The notes beneath the pieces were generated by a model, which ran no database searches, had not been told where the DNA came from, and saw nothing but the letters and a program-made list of their open reading frames with translations. The position numbers and the translations under genes were made by a program. This document shows positions 9,058 to 17,122 of a stretch of 64,000 bases of DNA, in pieces (position 1 is the first letter of the stretch; each line of letters opens with the position of its first letter). Source of the DNA: Bin5 sp965242905 (GTDB lineage Bacteria; Chloroflexota; Anaerolineae; Caldilineales; Caldilineaceae); NCBI GenBank assembly GCA_965242905.1, contig CBDETM010000002.1:2790001-2854000 (forward strand). Reading direction: 5' to 3'.

Positions 9058-9801
9058 TCAATTCCCACTATACAAATTATCATGCAACGCCTTCGCATAG
9101 CGGTCAATGTTCCGCTCGCGACGCCGGCCGCCGCTCTCATCCAGCATCCGGTTGCGCGCAGCCTGCGCCGGCGCACCGGGAACCTGTGTCGCGCCCACCC
9201 CCGGCACATCCACACGGTACGATGCCGGCGCATCGGCCTGCCGCAGCTTCAAAATACTGTCCGCCAGCGCCGCGCCGGCCTCCTCCCGCTGCTTCAAAGC
9301 CGTGCTCCCGATCAGATTCTTCACCTGCGTGATTATCCCCAACAGGTCGTGCGTCGGCTTCGTCCCCGCCCCGATCATCAACCCGGTCACCAGAATGTCC
9401 CACATATCTGGGACCTGCACCAGAAAGCCGGGCAGCGACTGGCCCAGGTAGGCCATCAGACGCATGCCGCTGTAGTTGGAGACCACAACACCGAGGAAAA
9501 TGCCCGCCAGCAGGCTGGTGCTGCGCTTGAACGCCACGTAGCCGGGTGACTTGAGATCGCTGGGCCGCCAGCCCAAAAAACGCAGCGCACCCCACTCCAG
9601 GTAGTGCCAGCCCAGCTCCATCAAGCGCTCAATCCCCGCCGCCGCCCCCAGCAGCGGGACCATCGCCGGCATCACCGTCGTAATCTCCGTCCCGACCGTC
9701 TGCTCCGTCCCTGCGGCCAGCGTCAACTTCGGCAGCGCACCCGCCAGAAACAGACCGCCGAAAACACCCCAACCCAACCGCCGCACCATTTTCATCCGCA
9801 T
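9058..9801 (-). CDS. hypothetical membrane-associated protein
   Basis: A 247-residue protein of no family I recognise. It opens with a positively charged stretch and a hydrophobic signal or anchor (WGVFGGLFLAGALPKLTLAAG, about residues 10-30). Further hydrophobic segments lie at about 43-60 (VMPAMVPLLGAAAGIERL), 90-112 (SLLAGIFLGVVVSNYSGM) and 130-150 (DILVTGLMIGAGT), so two to four membrane spans are likely. The C-terminal 90 residues are charged and probably cytoplasmic. The start ATG follows GGAGAGA. The architecture resembles small holin-like or scaffold proteins, but nothing around it supports a phage origin. Confidence 0.65.
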   Translation of the reverse strand: MRMKMVRRLGWGVFGGLFLAGALPKLTLAAGTEQTVGTEITTVMPAMVPLLGAAAGIERLMELGWHYLEWGALRFLGWRPSDLKSPGYVAFKRSTSLLAGIFLGVVVSNYSGMRLMAYLGQSLPGFLVQVPDMWDILVTGLMIGAGTKPTHDLLGIITQVKNLIGSTALKQREEAGAALADSILKLRQADAPASYRVDVPGVGATQVPGAPAQAARNRMLDESGGRRRERNIDRYAKALHDNLYSGN

Positions 9802-9878
9802 ACAAGTCTCTCCTACAGTTCTTCAATCCTCAGTCACCGGCATCCGGTTCCTGACGCCGGCTCGCCTCCAACCGCAGA

Positions 9879-11426
9879 TCAGGAGGCGGCCGCATACCGC
9901 TCTGCCAGGTCAACCAGCAGCCGCACGCCGTATCCGGTCGCGCCCTTCGGCGTCTCCGCGTTGATACGGCTGTCCGCCAGCACCATATTGGCAATGTCCA
10001 GGTGGGCCCAGGGGTAGCCTTCAGTGAAATGCTCGATAAACTTCGCGCTGCTGCTCACGCCGGACCGCCCGGCGCTGTTCTTGACCTCGGCCATGTCGCT
10101 CTTGATCGGCTTCTCGTACTCCGCATCCATCGGGAACGGCCACAATAGGTCCCCGCTGTGGTCGGCCGCGGCCATCAGATTCTCTTCCAGAGCACTGTCG
10201 TTGCTGAAGAGACCGGCGCGAATATGAATTCCCAACGCCGTCCCGATCGCGCCCGTCAGCGTCGCCAGATCCACAACCGCGACCGGGTCGAATCGGGCGA
10301 CGTACGCCAGCGCGTCCGCCAGGATCAGCCTTCCCTCTGCGTCCGTGCTGATGATCTCCGCCGTCTTGCCGGTCATGCCGGTCACGATATCACCCGGCCG
10401 GAAGGCTTCGCCGTCCGGCATATTCTCCACACACGGCGCGATCCCGATCACCCGCCGCGGGACGCCAAGCCGCCCGATCGCCTCCATCGCGCCGATCACC
10501 GCCGCCGCGCCCCCCATGTCGTCCTTCATCGCCCACATTCCGCCCGTGCGCTTGAGGCTGATACCGCCCGTGTCGAACGTGATGCCCTTGCCCACAAAAA
10601 TCAGCGGCGCCTCCGAACTGCCGGCCGGCGCATGCTCCAAAATGACAAACTGGGCCGGATTCACACTGCCCTGGCTCACCGCCAGCAGAATCCCCATGCC
10701 CTCTTCCTCCATCGCAGCCTCGTCCAGCACCGTATACTCAAGGCCGACATCGGATGCCATCGCCCGCGCCCTGGACGCCATCTCCACCGGCGTCAGAAGA
10801 TTGGCCGGCTCGTTGACGAGATCGCGCGCGCTGCACACCGCGCGGCCGATCGCCTCCCCTCGGGCCACCCCGTGCGCAACGTCCTCCAGCTTAGCCGCGC
10901 TGTACTCCACCACAGAGCAACTCGTCAATCCCGAATCGTCTTCCTTACGTCCATATCGTTTGGGCCGGTAGCTGGCTAGAATCGTTCCCAGCGCCACCTC
11001 CTGCGCGGCCGCATCCGCGTCGTGACCGGCAATACCGGCGCCATGAACGATCGTCGCCATCGATTTGACGCCCTTCAGCTTGGCCGCGGCCTGCGCCGCC
11101 ACCGCCGCCGTCCTCCGGATCTGGCCCAGCCCAAACCCTTCGCTGCTGCCCAGACCGACGATCAGCACCCGCGGCGCGCGCAGTCCGCCCGCGTCAGCCT
11201 CTTCATGCCCCGTCGCGCCGCCGTTCGCGCGCGCATAGAGCAGCGCGGTCGTCTCGGCCTCGCCGCTGAAGTCCCCCTGCGCGATCAACCGGCTGATCGC
11301 GCCGTTGAGCGCACGGTCGATCGCACCGGTCGCGCCGCCGGGCGCGGTGACCCCCGCGAACAGATTGATGACGATCAGATCCACATCGCTCTCAGCGATA
11401 TTCCCCTGTTCTACCCGTAGTTCCAT
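9879..11426 (-). CDS. pepA: leucyl aminopeptidase (M17 family)
   Basis: The protein releases N-terminal amino acids from peptides in the cytoplasm using two metal ions. The M17 signature is present as STDAEGRLILADAL, where the first residue is usually Asn. The metal-binding FVGKGITFDTGGISLK and the downstream HLDIANM region are in the expected order. The length of 515-517 residues fits the family. An in-frame TTG lies at 11432, but ATG 11424-11426 (MELRVEQGN) is preferred because an AGGACA site lies upstream. The start region overlaps a heptamer repeat tract. The gene is followed by an intergenic gap and not obviously coupled to its neighbours. Confidence 0.93.
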   Translation of the reverse strand: MELRVEQGNIAESDVDLIVINLFAGVTAPGGATGAIDRALNGAISRLIAQGDFSGEAETTALLYARANGGATGHEEADAGGLRAPRVLIVGLGSSEGFGLGQIRRTAAVAAQAAAKLKGVKSMATIVHGAGIAGHDADAAAQEVALGTILASYRPKRYGRKEDDSGLTSCSVVEYSAAKLEDVAHGVARGEAIGRAVCSARDLVNEPANLLTPVEMASRARAMASDVGLEYTVLDEAAMEEEGMGILLAVSQGSVNPAQFVILEHAPAGSSEAPLIFVGKGITFDTGGISLKRTGGMWAMKDDMGGAAAVIGAMEAIGRLGVPRRVIGIAPCVENMPDGEAFRPGDIVTGMTGKTAEIISTDAEGRLILADALAYVARFDPVAVVDLATLTGAIGTALGIHIRAGLFSNDSALEENLMAAADHSGDLLWPFPMDAEYEKPIKSDMAEVKNSAGRSGVSSSAKFIEHFTEGYPWAHLDIANMVLADSRINAETPKGATGYGVRLLVDLAERYAAAS

Positions 11427-11476
11427 GTCCAATGTCCTGTGGTAAATGTTCAGCGGTCAGTGTTCTGTGGTCAGTG
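11421..11476. repeat. degenerate heptamer tract between pepA and the aminotransferase
   Basis: Eight 7-bp units in register, such as GTCAGTG (twice), TTCTGTG and TCCTGTG. The tract begins at the pepA start codon, so it supplies the leader of that gene. Confidence 0.7.
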
Positions 11477-11517
11477 CAGTCACTGGCCATGAGACACTGT
11501 GCGCTGGCTGTGGGGAG

Positions 11518-12726
11518 TTATAGATTCGTGCGCAGTCGCGTCGCCGCGGCCTCCAGAATCGCATCCGTCTTGCAGAAGCAGAAGCGGGCGACATTCTCGG
11601 CCAGATGGCTGTGTTCGGGGTTGTAAAATGCGGAGGGTGGGATCGCGGTCACGCCGATCTCCTTCGTCAACCAGCGGCAGATCTGCACGTCGCGCAGGTC
11701 GTCCGTAGGCAGAGGCGGGTCCAGGTCGGTCGTATCCACCAGAATAAAGTAGCTGCCGTGGGGCGTCACCGGCGGCAGTCCGACATCGTTGAGGGCGGAC
11801 AGCAGGATCTCCCGTTTGCCCTGGTACATGACGCTCAGTTCATGCAGGTAGTTACGCTCCTCCACCTGCTCAAACGCCGCCCCCACCGCTTCCTGCAGGG
11901 GCGTTGTCACCGCGAAAGGGATCCACTGATGCGCCATCAGCACCGCGTGCGCCAGCGGTTCCGGCGCAATCGCCCAGCCGATCTTCCAGCCGGTCACCGA
12001 AAATGTCTTGCCCGCGCTCCCCAGCGTAACCGTACGCTCCCACATGCCCGGCAGGGTCGCAATCCGCACGTGCGGTGTGCCGTCGTAGGTCATCCACTCG
12101 TAGACCTCATCGCTCAGCACCAGTAGATCATGCTCCTGCGCGACCTGCGCCAGCGTCAGCAGCTCCTCGCGACTGTACATCTTGCCCACGGGGTTGAGAG
12201 GCGTATTGATAATAATCAGTTTGGTCTTCGGGCTGATCGCGGCCCGCAAATCTTCCATATCGATCTGCCAGTCCGCCGCACTGGTGGCGCCGGGCCTGGG
12301 CCGCAGGGGAACATAGACCGGAGTTCCGCCCGCCATGATCACCGATGGCGGATAGCTGTCGTAGAATGGCTCGATCAGGATCACCTCATCGCCCGGGTCC
12401 ACCAGACCCTGCACCGTGGCGTAGATCCCTTCCGTCGCGCCCGTGGTCACAACGATCTGCGTCAGCGGATCCAGCTCGCGATCGAAGACCGGGCTGTACA
12501 CCGCCGCCAGCGCATTCACCAACCGCGGATGGCCGGCGCTGCGCGCATACTGATTATAGCCCGAAGCCAGCGCCGTGCGCGCCGCCTCTATCACAAAATC
12601 CGGCGCGGGAAAATCGGGGAAGCCCTGCCCCAGGTTGATGGCATCGTATTCAAGCGACAGGGCCGAATACTCGGCGAAGACGGTCGTGCCGAAAGACTGG
12701 ACCCGAACTGCTGCTGGCGTTGACAC
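11518..12726 (-). CDS. pyridoxal phosphate-dependent aminotransferase, class I/II
   Basis: A 402-residue cytosolic aminotransferase. Family marks are INLGQGFPDFPAP near the N-terminus, TTGATEGIYA for cofactor binding, INTPLNPVGK, SDEVYEWM and the Lys-containing SAGKTFSVTGWKIGW that forms the Schiff base. The FPDF and NLGQG style is typical of the kynurenine/methionine aminotransferase (KAT, MtnE-like) subgroup, so glutamine- or methionine-type substrates are likely but not proven. The start is GTG 12724-12726, preceded by AAGGA at about 10 bp. It lies just upstream of pepA on the same strand, but a 90-bp gap with repeats separates them. Confidence 0.9.
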   Translation of the reverse strand: MSTPAAVRVQSFGTTVFAEYSALSLEYDAINLGQGFPDFPAPDFVIEAARTALASGYNQYARSAGHPRLVNALAAVYSPVFDRELDPLTQIVVTTGATEGIYATVQGLVDPGDEVILIEPFYDSYPPSVIMAGGTPVYVPLRPRPGATSAADWQIDMEDLRAAISPKTKLIIINTPLNPVGKMYSREELLTLAQVAQEHDLLVLSDEVYEWMTYDGTPHVRIATLPGMWERTVTLGSAGKTFSVTGWKIGWAIAPEPLAHAVLMAHQWIPFAVTTPLQEAVGAAFEQVEERNYLHELSVMYQGKREILLSALNDVGLPPVTPHGSYFILVDTTDLDPPLPTDDLRDVQICRWLTKEIGVTAIPPSAFYNPEHSHLAENVARFCFCKTDAILEAAATRLRTNL

Positions 12727-13498
12727 GGTGGCGCGTTCCTTAAACCGGTGGTCGAAGGCCCCTGCAACCGCATCGATTGCGCACCTGCAAAAGCCCGAGT
12801 TTGTGGCTGGTTGTTGGTGTACAGTTCCGTTGGCCGCGCACTACCCGACAACTGGCAACCGTTAATGGACAATTACGAAGAATGATAGCACAGGGAGGGC
12901 CGAAAGTCATTTACAATCACGCCCACAACGGCTCGATAACTCCCGCCGCGCAATGGTGCCAGGCGCCGCCCAAACGGGTTCATCCCAAAATGGGGCAAAC
13001 TCTCCTATACCTGTGTAGCAACTCAGCACAGTCCAGTCCGCATTCAACTCTATGGTAAGAAAAATGCCTCCTCTGACCACTGACTACTCACTACTGCATT
13101 TGGGCGGTCGGGCCTATTCGGCCCTCCCTTGTGCGGGGGCTCCGCCCCCGCAACGCCCCCCCTAAACCATGCCGTTCCTCATCGACCGGGTGTCGATATT
13201 CGTAACAGGTGCCGAATCGAAGGTGTCTGGCCAGACCACGTCCCGCCAGTCCCATCAGATCCCCGCAGGTGCCGGCCTTGTGCCTGCCCGCGCTCTCCCT
13301 CCAACTGACGGACCCCACCACGGTAAGGCCAGACCTGGCGCCTGCACTGCGTCTCTCCCAGAGCCAGTAAACAATTCCAGCCACCGCTGGCGCCAATTCG
13401 CCGCCAGACTGTTCCCAAACCAAATCAGGGATGCACCCGCCCAAACAATACTGTTTGCCTGAGGAGCAACCGTTGTGTTATCGTTCTCTCTGCGTCTT
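12727..13498. other. 772-bp intergenic region with two heptamer tracts and a hairpin repeat
   Basis: No supported gene. It holds a heptamer tract at 12847-12874 (units such as GACAACT and GGCAACC), a second at 13070-13097 (units such as CCACTGA and CTACTCA), and the GC-rich hairpin repeat that follows. The stretch 13170-13440 is GC-rich and open in several frames but has no recognisable protein. The tRNA-Arg starts at 13499. Confidence 0.55.
13102..13160 (+). repeat. interspersed GC-hairpin repeat, copy 1 (partial element)
   Basis: This 59-bp block recurs almost unchanged at 27620-27678 and 34957-35015, always on the same strand. It contains two hairpins: GGGCC/GGCCC around TATTC, and GCGGGGG/CCCCCGC with a CTC loop. 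Unlike copies 2 and 3, the sequence after it has no further similarity, so this is a truncated or minimal copy. A heptamer tract precedes it directly. Confidence 0.85.
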
Positions 13499-13570
13499 GC
13501 CCCCGTAGCTCAGTGGATAGAGCATCGGCCTCCGGAGCCGGGAGCACAGGTTCGAATCCTGTCGGGGGTA
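13499..13570 (+). tRNA. tRNA-Arg (anticodon CCG)
   Basis: The acceptor arms GCCCCCG and CGGGGGT pair over seven positions, with a G-U at the end. The D arm, a T arm with TTCGAAT and a seven-base anticodon loop CTCCGGA, giving anticodon CCG, are all present. CCA is not encoded. A low-GC gene starts 64 bp downstream, so this tRNA may mark an integration point. Confidence 0.93.
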
Positions 13571-13634
13571 CTTTTGTCTGTCCTCGTTTGTCCATAGAAT
13601 ACCCTTTAAATGCAAAGAGAGTGTCGAGAACTTA

Positions 13635-14957
13635 ATGAATGAGAGTGGTTTGTCTGCAATCAACTACAGTGGGTGTGCTAAACTCACATATGCGTACGGC
13701 GAACATGAGTTCGTGTTTGAAGGGACTTTCGAAATCAGACAGCTAGAAACTGGAAGAATGGAAATTCGATTTGTTGTGGTGCCGCCAACTTCCGGCTTTC
13801 GATTCTCCTTTTATCGAGCTAGAGACTTCAACATATCCTTCAGAGGAAGGGACACCGACGGTTGGAATCTAGAATCCTCGGGAAAATTTCTGTCCGTACC
13901 TCCGCCATTCATGTTAATGAAGGGGCGTAGAGATTTTGAACTGTACCCGTTGCATCTAGAAGCACGCCTAGATGACACCGCAGAGTGTGAGTTCGACCAA
14001 GCCCAGTTTCTCATTTCAACGTTACTTTGGCACGAACACGATAGCCAAGAACCTGAACCTTTCGAATTCGAGGTTCGGGGATTCCGTGTTAGTGTCAGTC
14101 CAGTAGCTGATTACCTGACTGTGGCTTCTCGGATCATGAACGGGGGCGGGGCGGAGCCGACCGCCTATGCCCTTGTTAAGAGTCTCGATGGCAAAGAGCT
14201 TTCCTTACAAAGCTATGCAGATTTCATGAACGACCTGGTATATGTTTTCCGTCTCGCATTTGGGGCAGGCGTGGAATGGTATTACGGCGAAGCTTTTGAG
14301 ACTTATTTGGAAACACCCAAGGAAAGAGTGCATAAATTTGCTATGCATGGTCCATTCTCGAATGTGTCGAGGACTCTGGTTCCAAAGCCGGATTTTTCTG
14401 AACTTTCTCAAGCGTTCTTCGATGACAAGGAACGGGTGATTGATTGGGAAGTGGCCAAGGAATTGATAAACGCGTTTGTTGGGGCTTGCGACGATTCGCT
14501 GCCTCTGGAACTACGAGGACTGCTAGCGTCTGCGCTCACTGATTCGCAAGTAGCCCAGTACTTGAAAAAGCGAAAAATTGGAGATGTGATTCCCAAGGAA
14601 GAGTATGATAAAACAGTTTTTCCGATTCTGAAGAATGCCATTAACGAAGTCGAATTGTGCAAAGAGTGGAAACAACAGGTCCTCAATAGTCTGCAAGGCG
14701 CCTATCGCCGATCATTCCGCCAATGTCTAAAGTTATCTAATGAGGGTCTTGACTTAGGCCTGAATGCCAAGAAACGTAGTCGAGTGGTAAGCATAAGGAA
14801 CGAATTGGTACATAGGGTCACATACCCATCGCAATTTGAGAAATGGTCTAACGATTACCATTTGTTGATCTGGATAAATTTTGTTTTTCTTTGTCGTCTC
14901 ATGGGCTATAGAGGCGAAATGCCGCTACTTCGCCAGGATTGGGAACTAGAAAAATAA
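13635..14957 (+). CDS. putative HEPN-domain protein, likely defence-related
   Basis: A 440-residue protein of much lower GC than its neighbours. Near residue 388 the sequence SIRNELVHR has the R-x4-H pattern of HEPN ribonucleases. The surrounding helices (LNAKKRSRVVS before, FEKWSNDYHLLIWINFVFL after) fit an Apea-like HEPN C-terminal domain. The first 150 residues are beta-rich and may be the recognition domain, as in ApeA-like abortive infection proteins. I see no signal peptide or membrane span. It lies alone between tRNA-Arg and a MITE, consistent with a transferred single-gene defence cassette. The catalytic assignment rests on one short motif. Confidence 0.6.
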   Translation: MNESGLSAINYSGCAKLTYAYGEHEFVFEGTFEIRQLETGRMEIRFVVVPPTSGFRFSFYRARDFNISFRGRDTDGWNLESSGKFLSVPPPFMLMKGRRDFELYPLHLEARLDDTAECEFDQAQFLISTLLWHEHDSQEPEPFEFEVRGFRVSVSPVADYLTVASRIMNGGGAEPTAYALVKSLDGKELSLQSYADFMNDLVYVFRLAFGAGVEWYYGEAFETYLETPKERVHKFAMHGPFSNVSRTLVPKPDFSELSQAFFDDKERVIDWEVAKELINAFVGACDDSLPLELRGLLASALTDSQVAQYLKKRKIGDVIPKEEYDKTVFPILKNAINEVELCKEWKQQVLNSLQGAYRRSFRQCLKLSNEGLDLGLNAKKRSRVVSIRNELVHRVTYPSQFEKWSNDYHLLIWINFVFLCRLMGYRGEMPLLRQDWELEK

Positions 14958-15078
14958 TCTGAAACCAGCATAAAGTCTTTAGGTCCACTCAGTTTCTTGG
15001 GGTCGGATAGCAGTGCACAAAGACTCTCGGACGCAAGACGACTTTTCTTCACTTCTGTTCTCAGTTTTTCCCTATTTA

Positions 15079-15192
15079 ATGTGGATCCCATTTGAAACTA
15101 CGACTTTTCGCGATGGCATCGTGACTGGGACGCTCGAATCTTCGCCGCTGTTTCGAAATGCCAATACTCTTGGTCTCTTTTGGGATCTACAT
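15079..15192. mobile_element. 114-bp MITE mobilisable by the IS630-type element
   Basis: The ends are inverted repeats. The left begins ATGTGGATCCCATTTGAAAC and the right, on the minus strand, begins ATGTAGATCCCAAAAGAGAC. Direct TA dinucleotides flank it at 15077-15078 and 15193-15194. The right 33 bp match the left end of the IS630-like element at 3612 at about 31 positions. It has no coding capacity. This supports a non-autonomous derivative moved by the same transposase. Confidence 0.8.
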
Positions 15193-15212
15193 TAGATGCC
15201 ATTGGCGCAACC

Positions 15213-16010
15213 TCACCGAAACAGGTCCTTCTCCGCCGGCCGCTGGATCGAACGCGCCGGCGCGTCCGCGGCGTCCGGCCGCCTGTAACCGCGCACAATC
15301 GCCGCCGGCCGCCCCTCGCTGCTCTGGCCCATCACCAGCGTCGCCGCCGCGCACAGTTCATCGATGATGCACTCCTCGCTGGCCACCAGTTCATATCCGA
15401 ACAGGTCGGTCAGCCCCCGCTGGTCCCACAGCGCCGGCAGACCCGCGCAGCCAATACAGACCCCAACCGTCCCCATCTTCCACGGCCGCCCGTGACTGTC
15501 GCTGATCAGCACAGCCACCGTTGCCCCGGTCTCCTCCACGATCCGGCCGCGTAACGCCGCCGCGCTCGCATCGGCATCCGCCGGCAGCAACGCCACTGTC
15601 TCCTCCTCCTCCGGCGCCACATTCGAATGGTCCAGCCCGGCGTGCGCGCATACCCAGCCACTGCTCTGCTCGACGATCAGGACCCCCTCCCGCGCGCGCA
15701 CGACCGCATTACTGTCATCCAGCACCGCCTGCACCACGCGCGCGTCCTTACCCGTCTCCTGCGCCAGGTGCAACGCCTCCTCGCCCGGCGTCACATCGGC
15801 CAGCCGCACCAGCCGCCCTTCCGCCTTGCTGACGATCTTCTGCGCCAACACCAGGATATCCCCCGACATCAGGGAAAGTCCGGCCGCCCCGGCCGCTTCG
15901 ACAATCAGCGCCGCCAGATCATCGCCCGGCTGCACCAGCGGTATGCCTGGAATCGGAAGGATCTGGATGCCCTCCTGCTCGGGAGGGCCGTGGGAAAGGT
16001 TTCCGTCCAT
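15213..16010 (-). CDS. cofE: coenzyme F420-0:L-glutamate ligase-like protein
   Basis: A 265-residue protein of the CofE/FbiB N-terminal type, which adds glutamates to F420-0 using GTP. Family features in order are LMSGDILVLAQKIVSKAEGR, then a segment with SSGWVCAHAGLDHSNV (metal and substrate loop), ISDSHGRPWKMGTVGVCIG and QSSEGRPAAIVRG. Length and motif order are normal. The start ATG 16008-16010 overlaps the last base of the yqeB-like stop codon (TGATG), so the two are translationally coupled. No other F420 biosynthesis gene (cofC, cofD, cofG/H) is in the window. Confidence 0.9.
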   Translation of the reverse strand: MDGNLSHGPPEQEGIQILPIPGIPLVQPGDDLAALIVEAAGAAGLSLMSGDILVLAQKIVSKAEGRLVRLADVTPGEEALHLAQETGKDARVVQAVLDDSNAVVRAREGVLIVEQSSGWVCAHAGLDHSNVAPEEEETVALLPADADASAAALRGRIVEETGATVAVLISDSHGRPWKMGTVGVCIGCAGLPALWDQRGLTDLFGYELVASEECIIDELCAAATLVMGQSSEGRPAAIVRGYRRPDAADAPARSIQRPAEKDLFR

Positions 16011-16924
16011 CAGAACCCCAACTCCTCGGTCACGCTATCGTCGCTTCGGCCAAAATGCCAGTGCAAAAACGCCTCCAACACACCGCCGCCCACAGCCAGC
16101 GACTTGTCCGAGATACGGAACGCGTACTTATGGTCCCCGCGCGGATCGATATCTCCGATCTTGAGCCCCTGCTGCAGCGCCACACTCTCATGGATCAACC
16201 CGCGCAGCACGCCGCTGAACGGCGCCAGCAGCGTCGTTTCCTTGCCCGAGGCCTGCACGACTGCGCCGTAAGGTGTCCCCTCCTCCACGCGGTCGCCAAT
16301 GCACGCCAGTGGCTGAAAGCGCCCCGCTACAGGCGCGCGCAGCACGCGCGCCGCCGCAACGTCCTCTGCCGGACCGCCATCGTTGCCTTCTCCGGATTCC
16401 TGGCCGGTTGGCGGCGTCAAAATCGCGCCCGGCGTGCCCGTATCGGCTTCTGCTGCACCTTCCCAGATCGCCCGTCCCAAATTGGGGCCGCGGTTCGTTT
16501 CAATCACCGCGTGGCAGTCAACGCCGGCCTCGAAGCCCGGCCCCAGCGCCGCCACGAACTCTGCGCTCTCCATCGTCGTGCCCGTATTGCACTTCGCCAC
16601 GATCGCGTCGACAACGGCCGATGGCGCCAGCTCTTCGATCGCCTCCATCTCCGGATCGACCAGGACCGGGATCTCCCCCGCATCCAGCACATCCGGAACG
16701 TCCGCCGCCAGCGCCTTGCGCGCCGTGACGTCTTCCACCTCATGCTCTTCGTCGTACACGGCCTGCGCAAAGGCCACCGTCCGCCTCACCGTCAGCGGGC
16801 GGGGCAGTTCGGTCATCACCACCGGGATGCCGCAACGGTGCAGCCGCCAGGCCACGCCGGTTGCCAGGTCCCCGGCGCCCTTGATCAGCACCAGCAGATC
16901 TTCAAATGGGTGTTCGTCTCTCAT
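16010..16924 (-). CDS. EF2563/YqeB-type protein of selenium-dependent molybdenum hydroxylase systems
   Basis: A 304-residue protein with LVLIKGAGDLATGVAWRL at the N-terminus, a Rossmann-like glycine motif, then AKCNTGTTMESAEFVAALGPGF and the C-terminal GGVLEAFLH. These match the EF2563 family, found near molybdenum hydroxylase maturation genes and thought to act in maturation of a Se/Mo cofactor. The middle contains a Gly/Glu-rich low-complexity insert around residues 175-190. Start ATG 16922-16924. It is the first gene of a coupled pair with cofE. The pairing suggests a shared redox-enzyme context, but this is inference. Confidence 0.85.
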   Translation of the reverse strand: MRDEHPFEDLLVLIKGAGDLATGVAWRLHRCGIPVVMTELPRPLTVRRTVAFAQAVYDEEHEVEDVTARKALAADVPDVLDAGEIPVLVDPEMEAIEELAPSAVVDAIVAKCNTGTTMESAEFVAALGPGFEAGVDCHAVIETNRGPNLGRAIWEGAAEADTGTPGAILTPPTGQESGEGNDGGPAEDVAAARVLRAPVAGRFQPLACIGDRVEEGTPYGAVVQASGKETTLLAPFSGVLRGLIHESVALQQGLKIGDIDPRGDHKYAFRISDKSLAVGGGVLEAFLHWHFGRSDDSVTEELGF

Positions 16925-16988
16925 ATCGCAATGATTGTTGACGTACCGTTAAGCCATCAGTAGTATACACAGGGCACAAGAATGGAAA

Positions 16989-17018
16989 AACCACTGCAGA
17001 TCCCAGGTGAGGCCAAGA
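16989..17018. repeat. diverged IS630-like left end upstream of the SIR2-like gene
   Basis: The stretch TGCAGATCCCAGGTGAGGCC followed by AAGAAC differs from the left end at 3611 in only about six of 28 positions. No TA flank is visible. With the weak right-end match at 19045, it may bracket the low-GC SIR2-like gene. Confidence 0.5.
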
Positions 17019-17122
17019 ACTTGCGAAAGTCGGCAGTGTGTACGAGAGAGTGGTGTTCCGGAAGTGCATCCCGTGTAGAAAACTTGAGACATCCGATTGA
17101 ACGCGCATTAGGTTGAAGTCAA

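Noticed and set aside
9058..9801. Phage holin or tail gene
   Set aside because: Only hydrophobicity supports it; there are no phage genes nearby.
13102..13160. GC hairpin repeat as a simple terminator
   Set aside because: It has no U-run, occurs on a fixed strand irrespective of gene direction and is part of a longer repeated element.
13169..13462. Possible small gene in the gap before tRNA-Arg
   Set aside because: No start context, no recognisable domain and equal openness on both strands.
13478..13663. Short minus-strand frame over the tRNA-Arg
   Set aside because: It is the antisense of the tRNA, a common false gene call.
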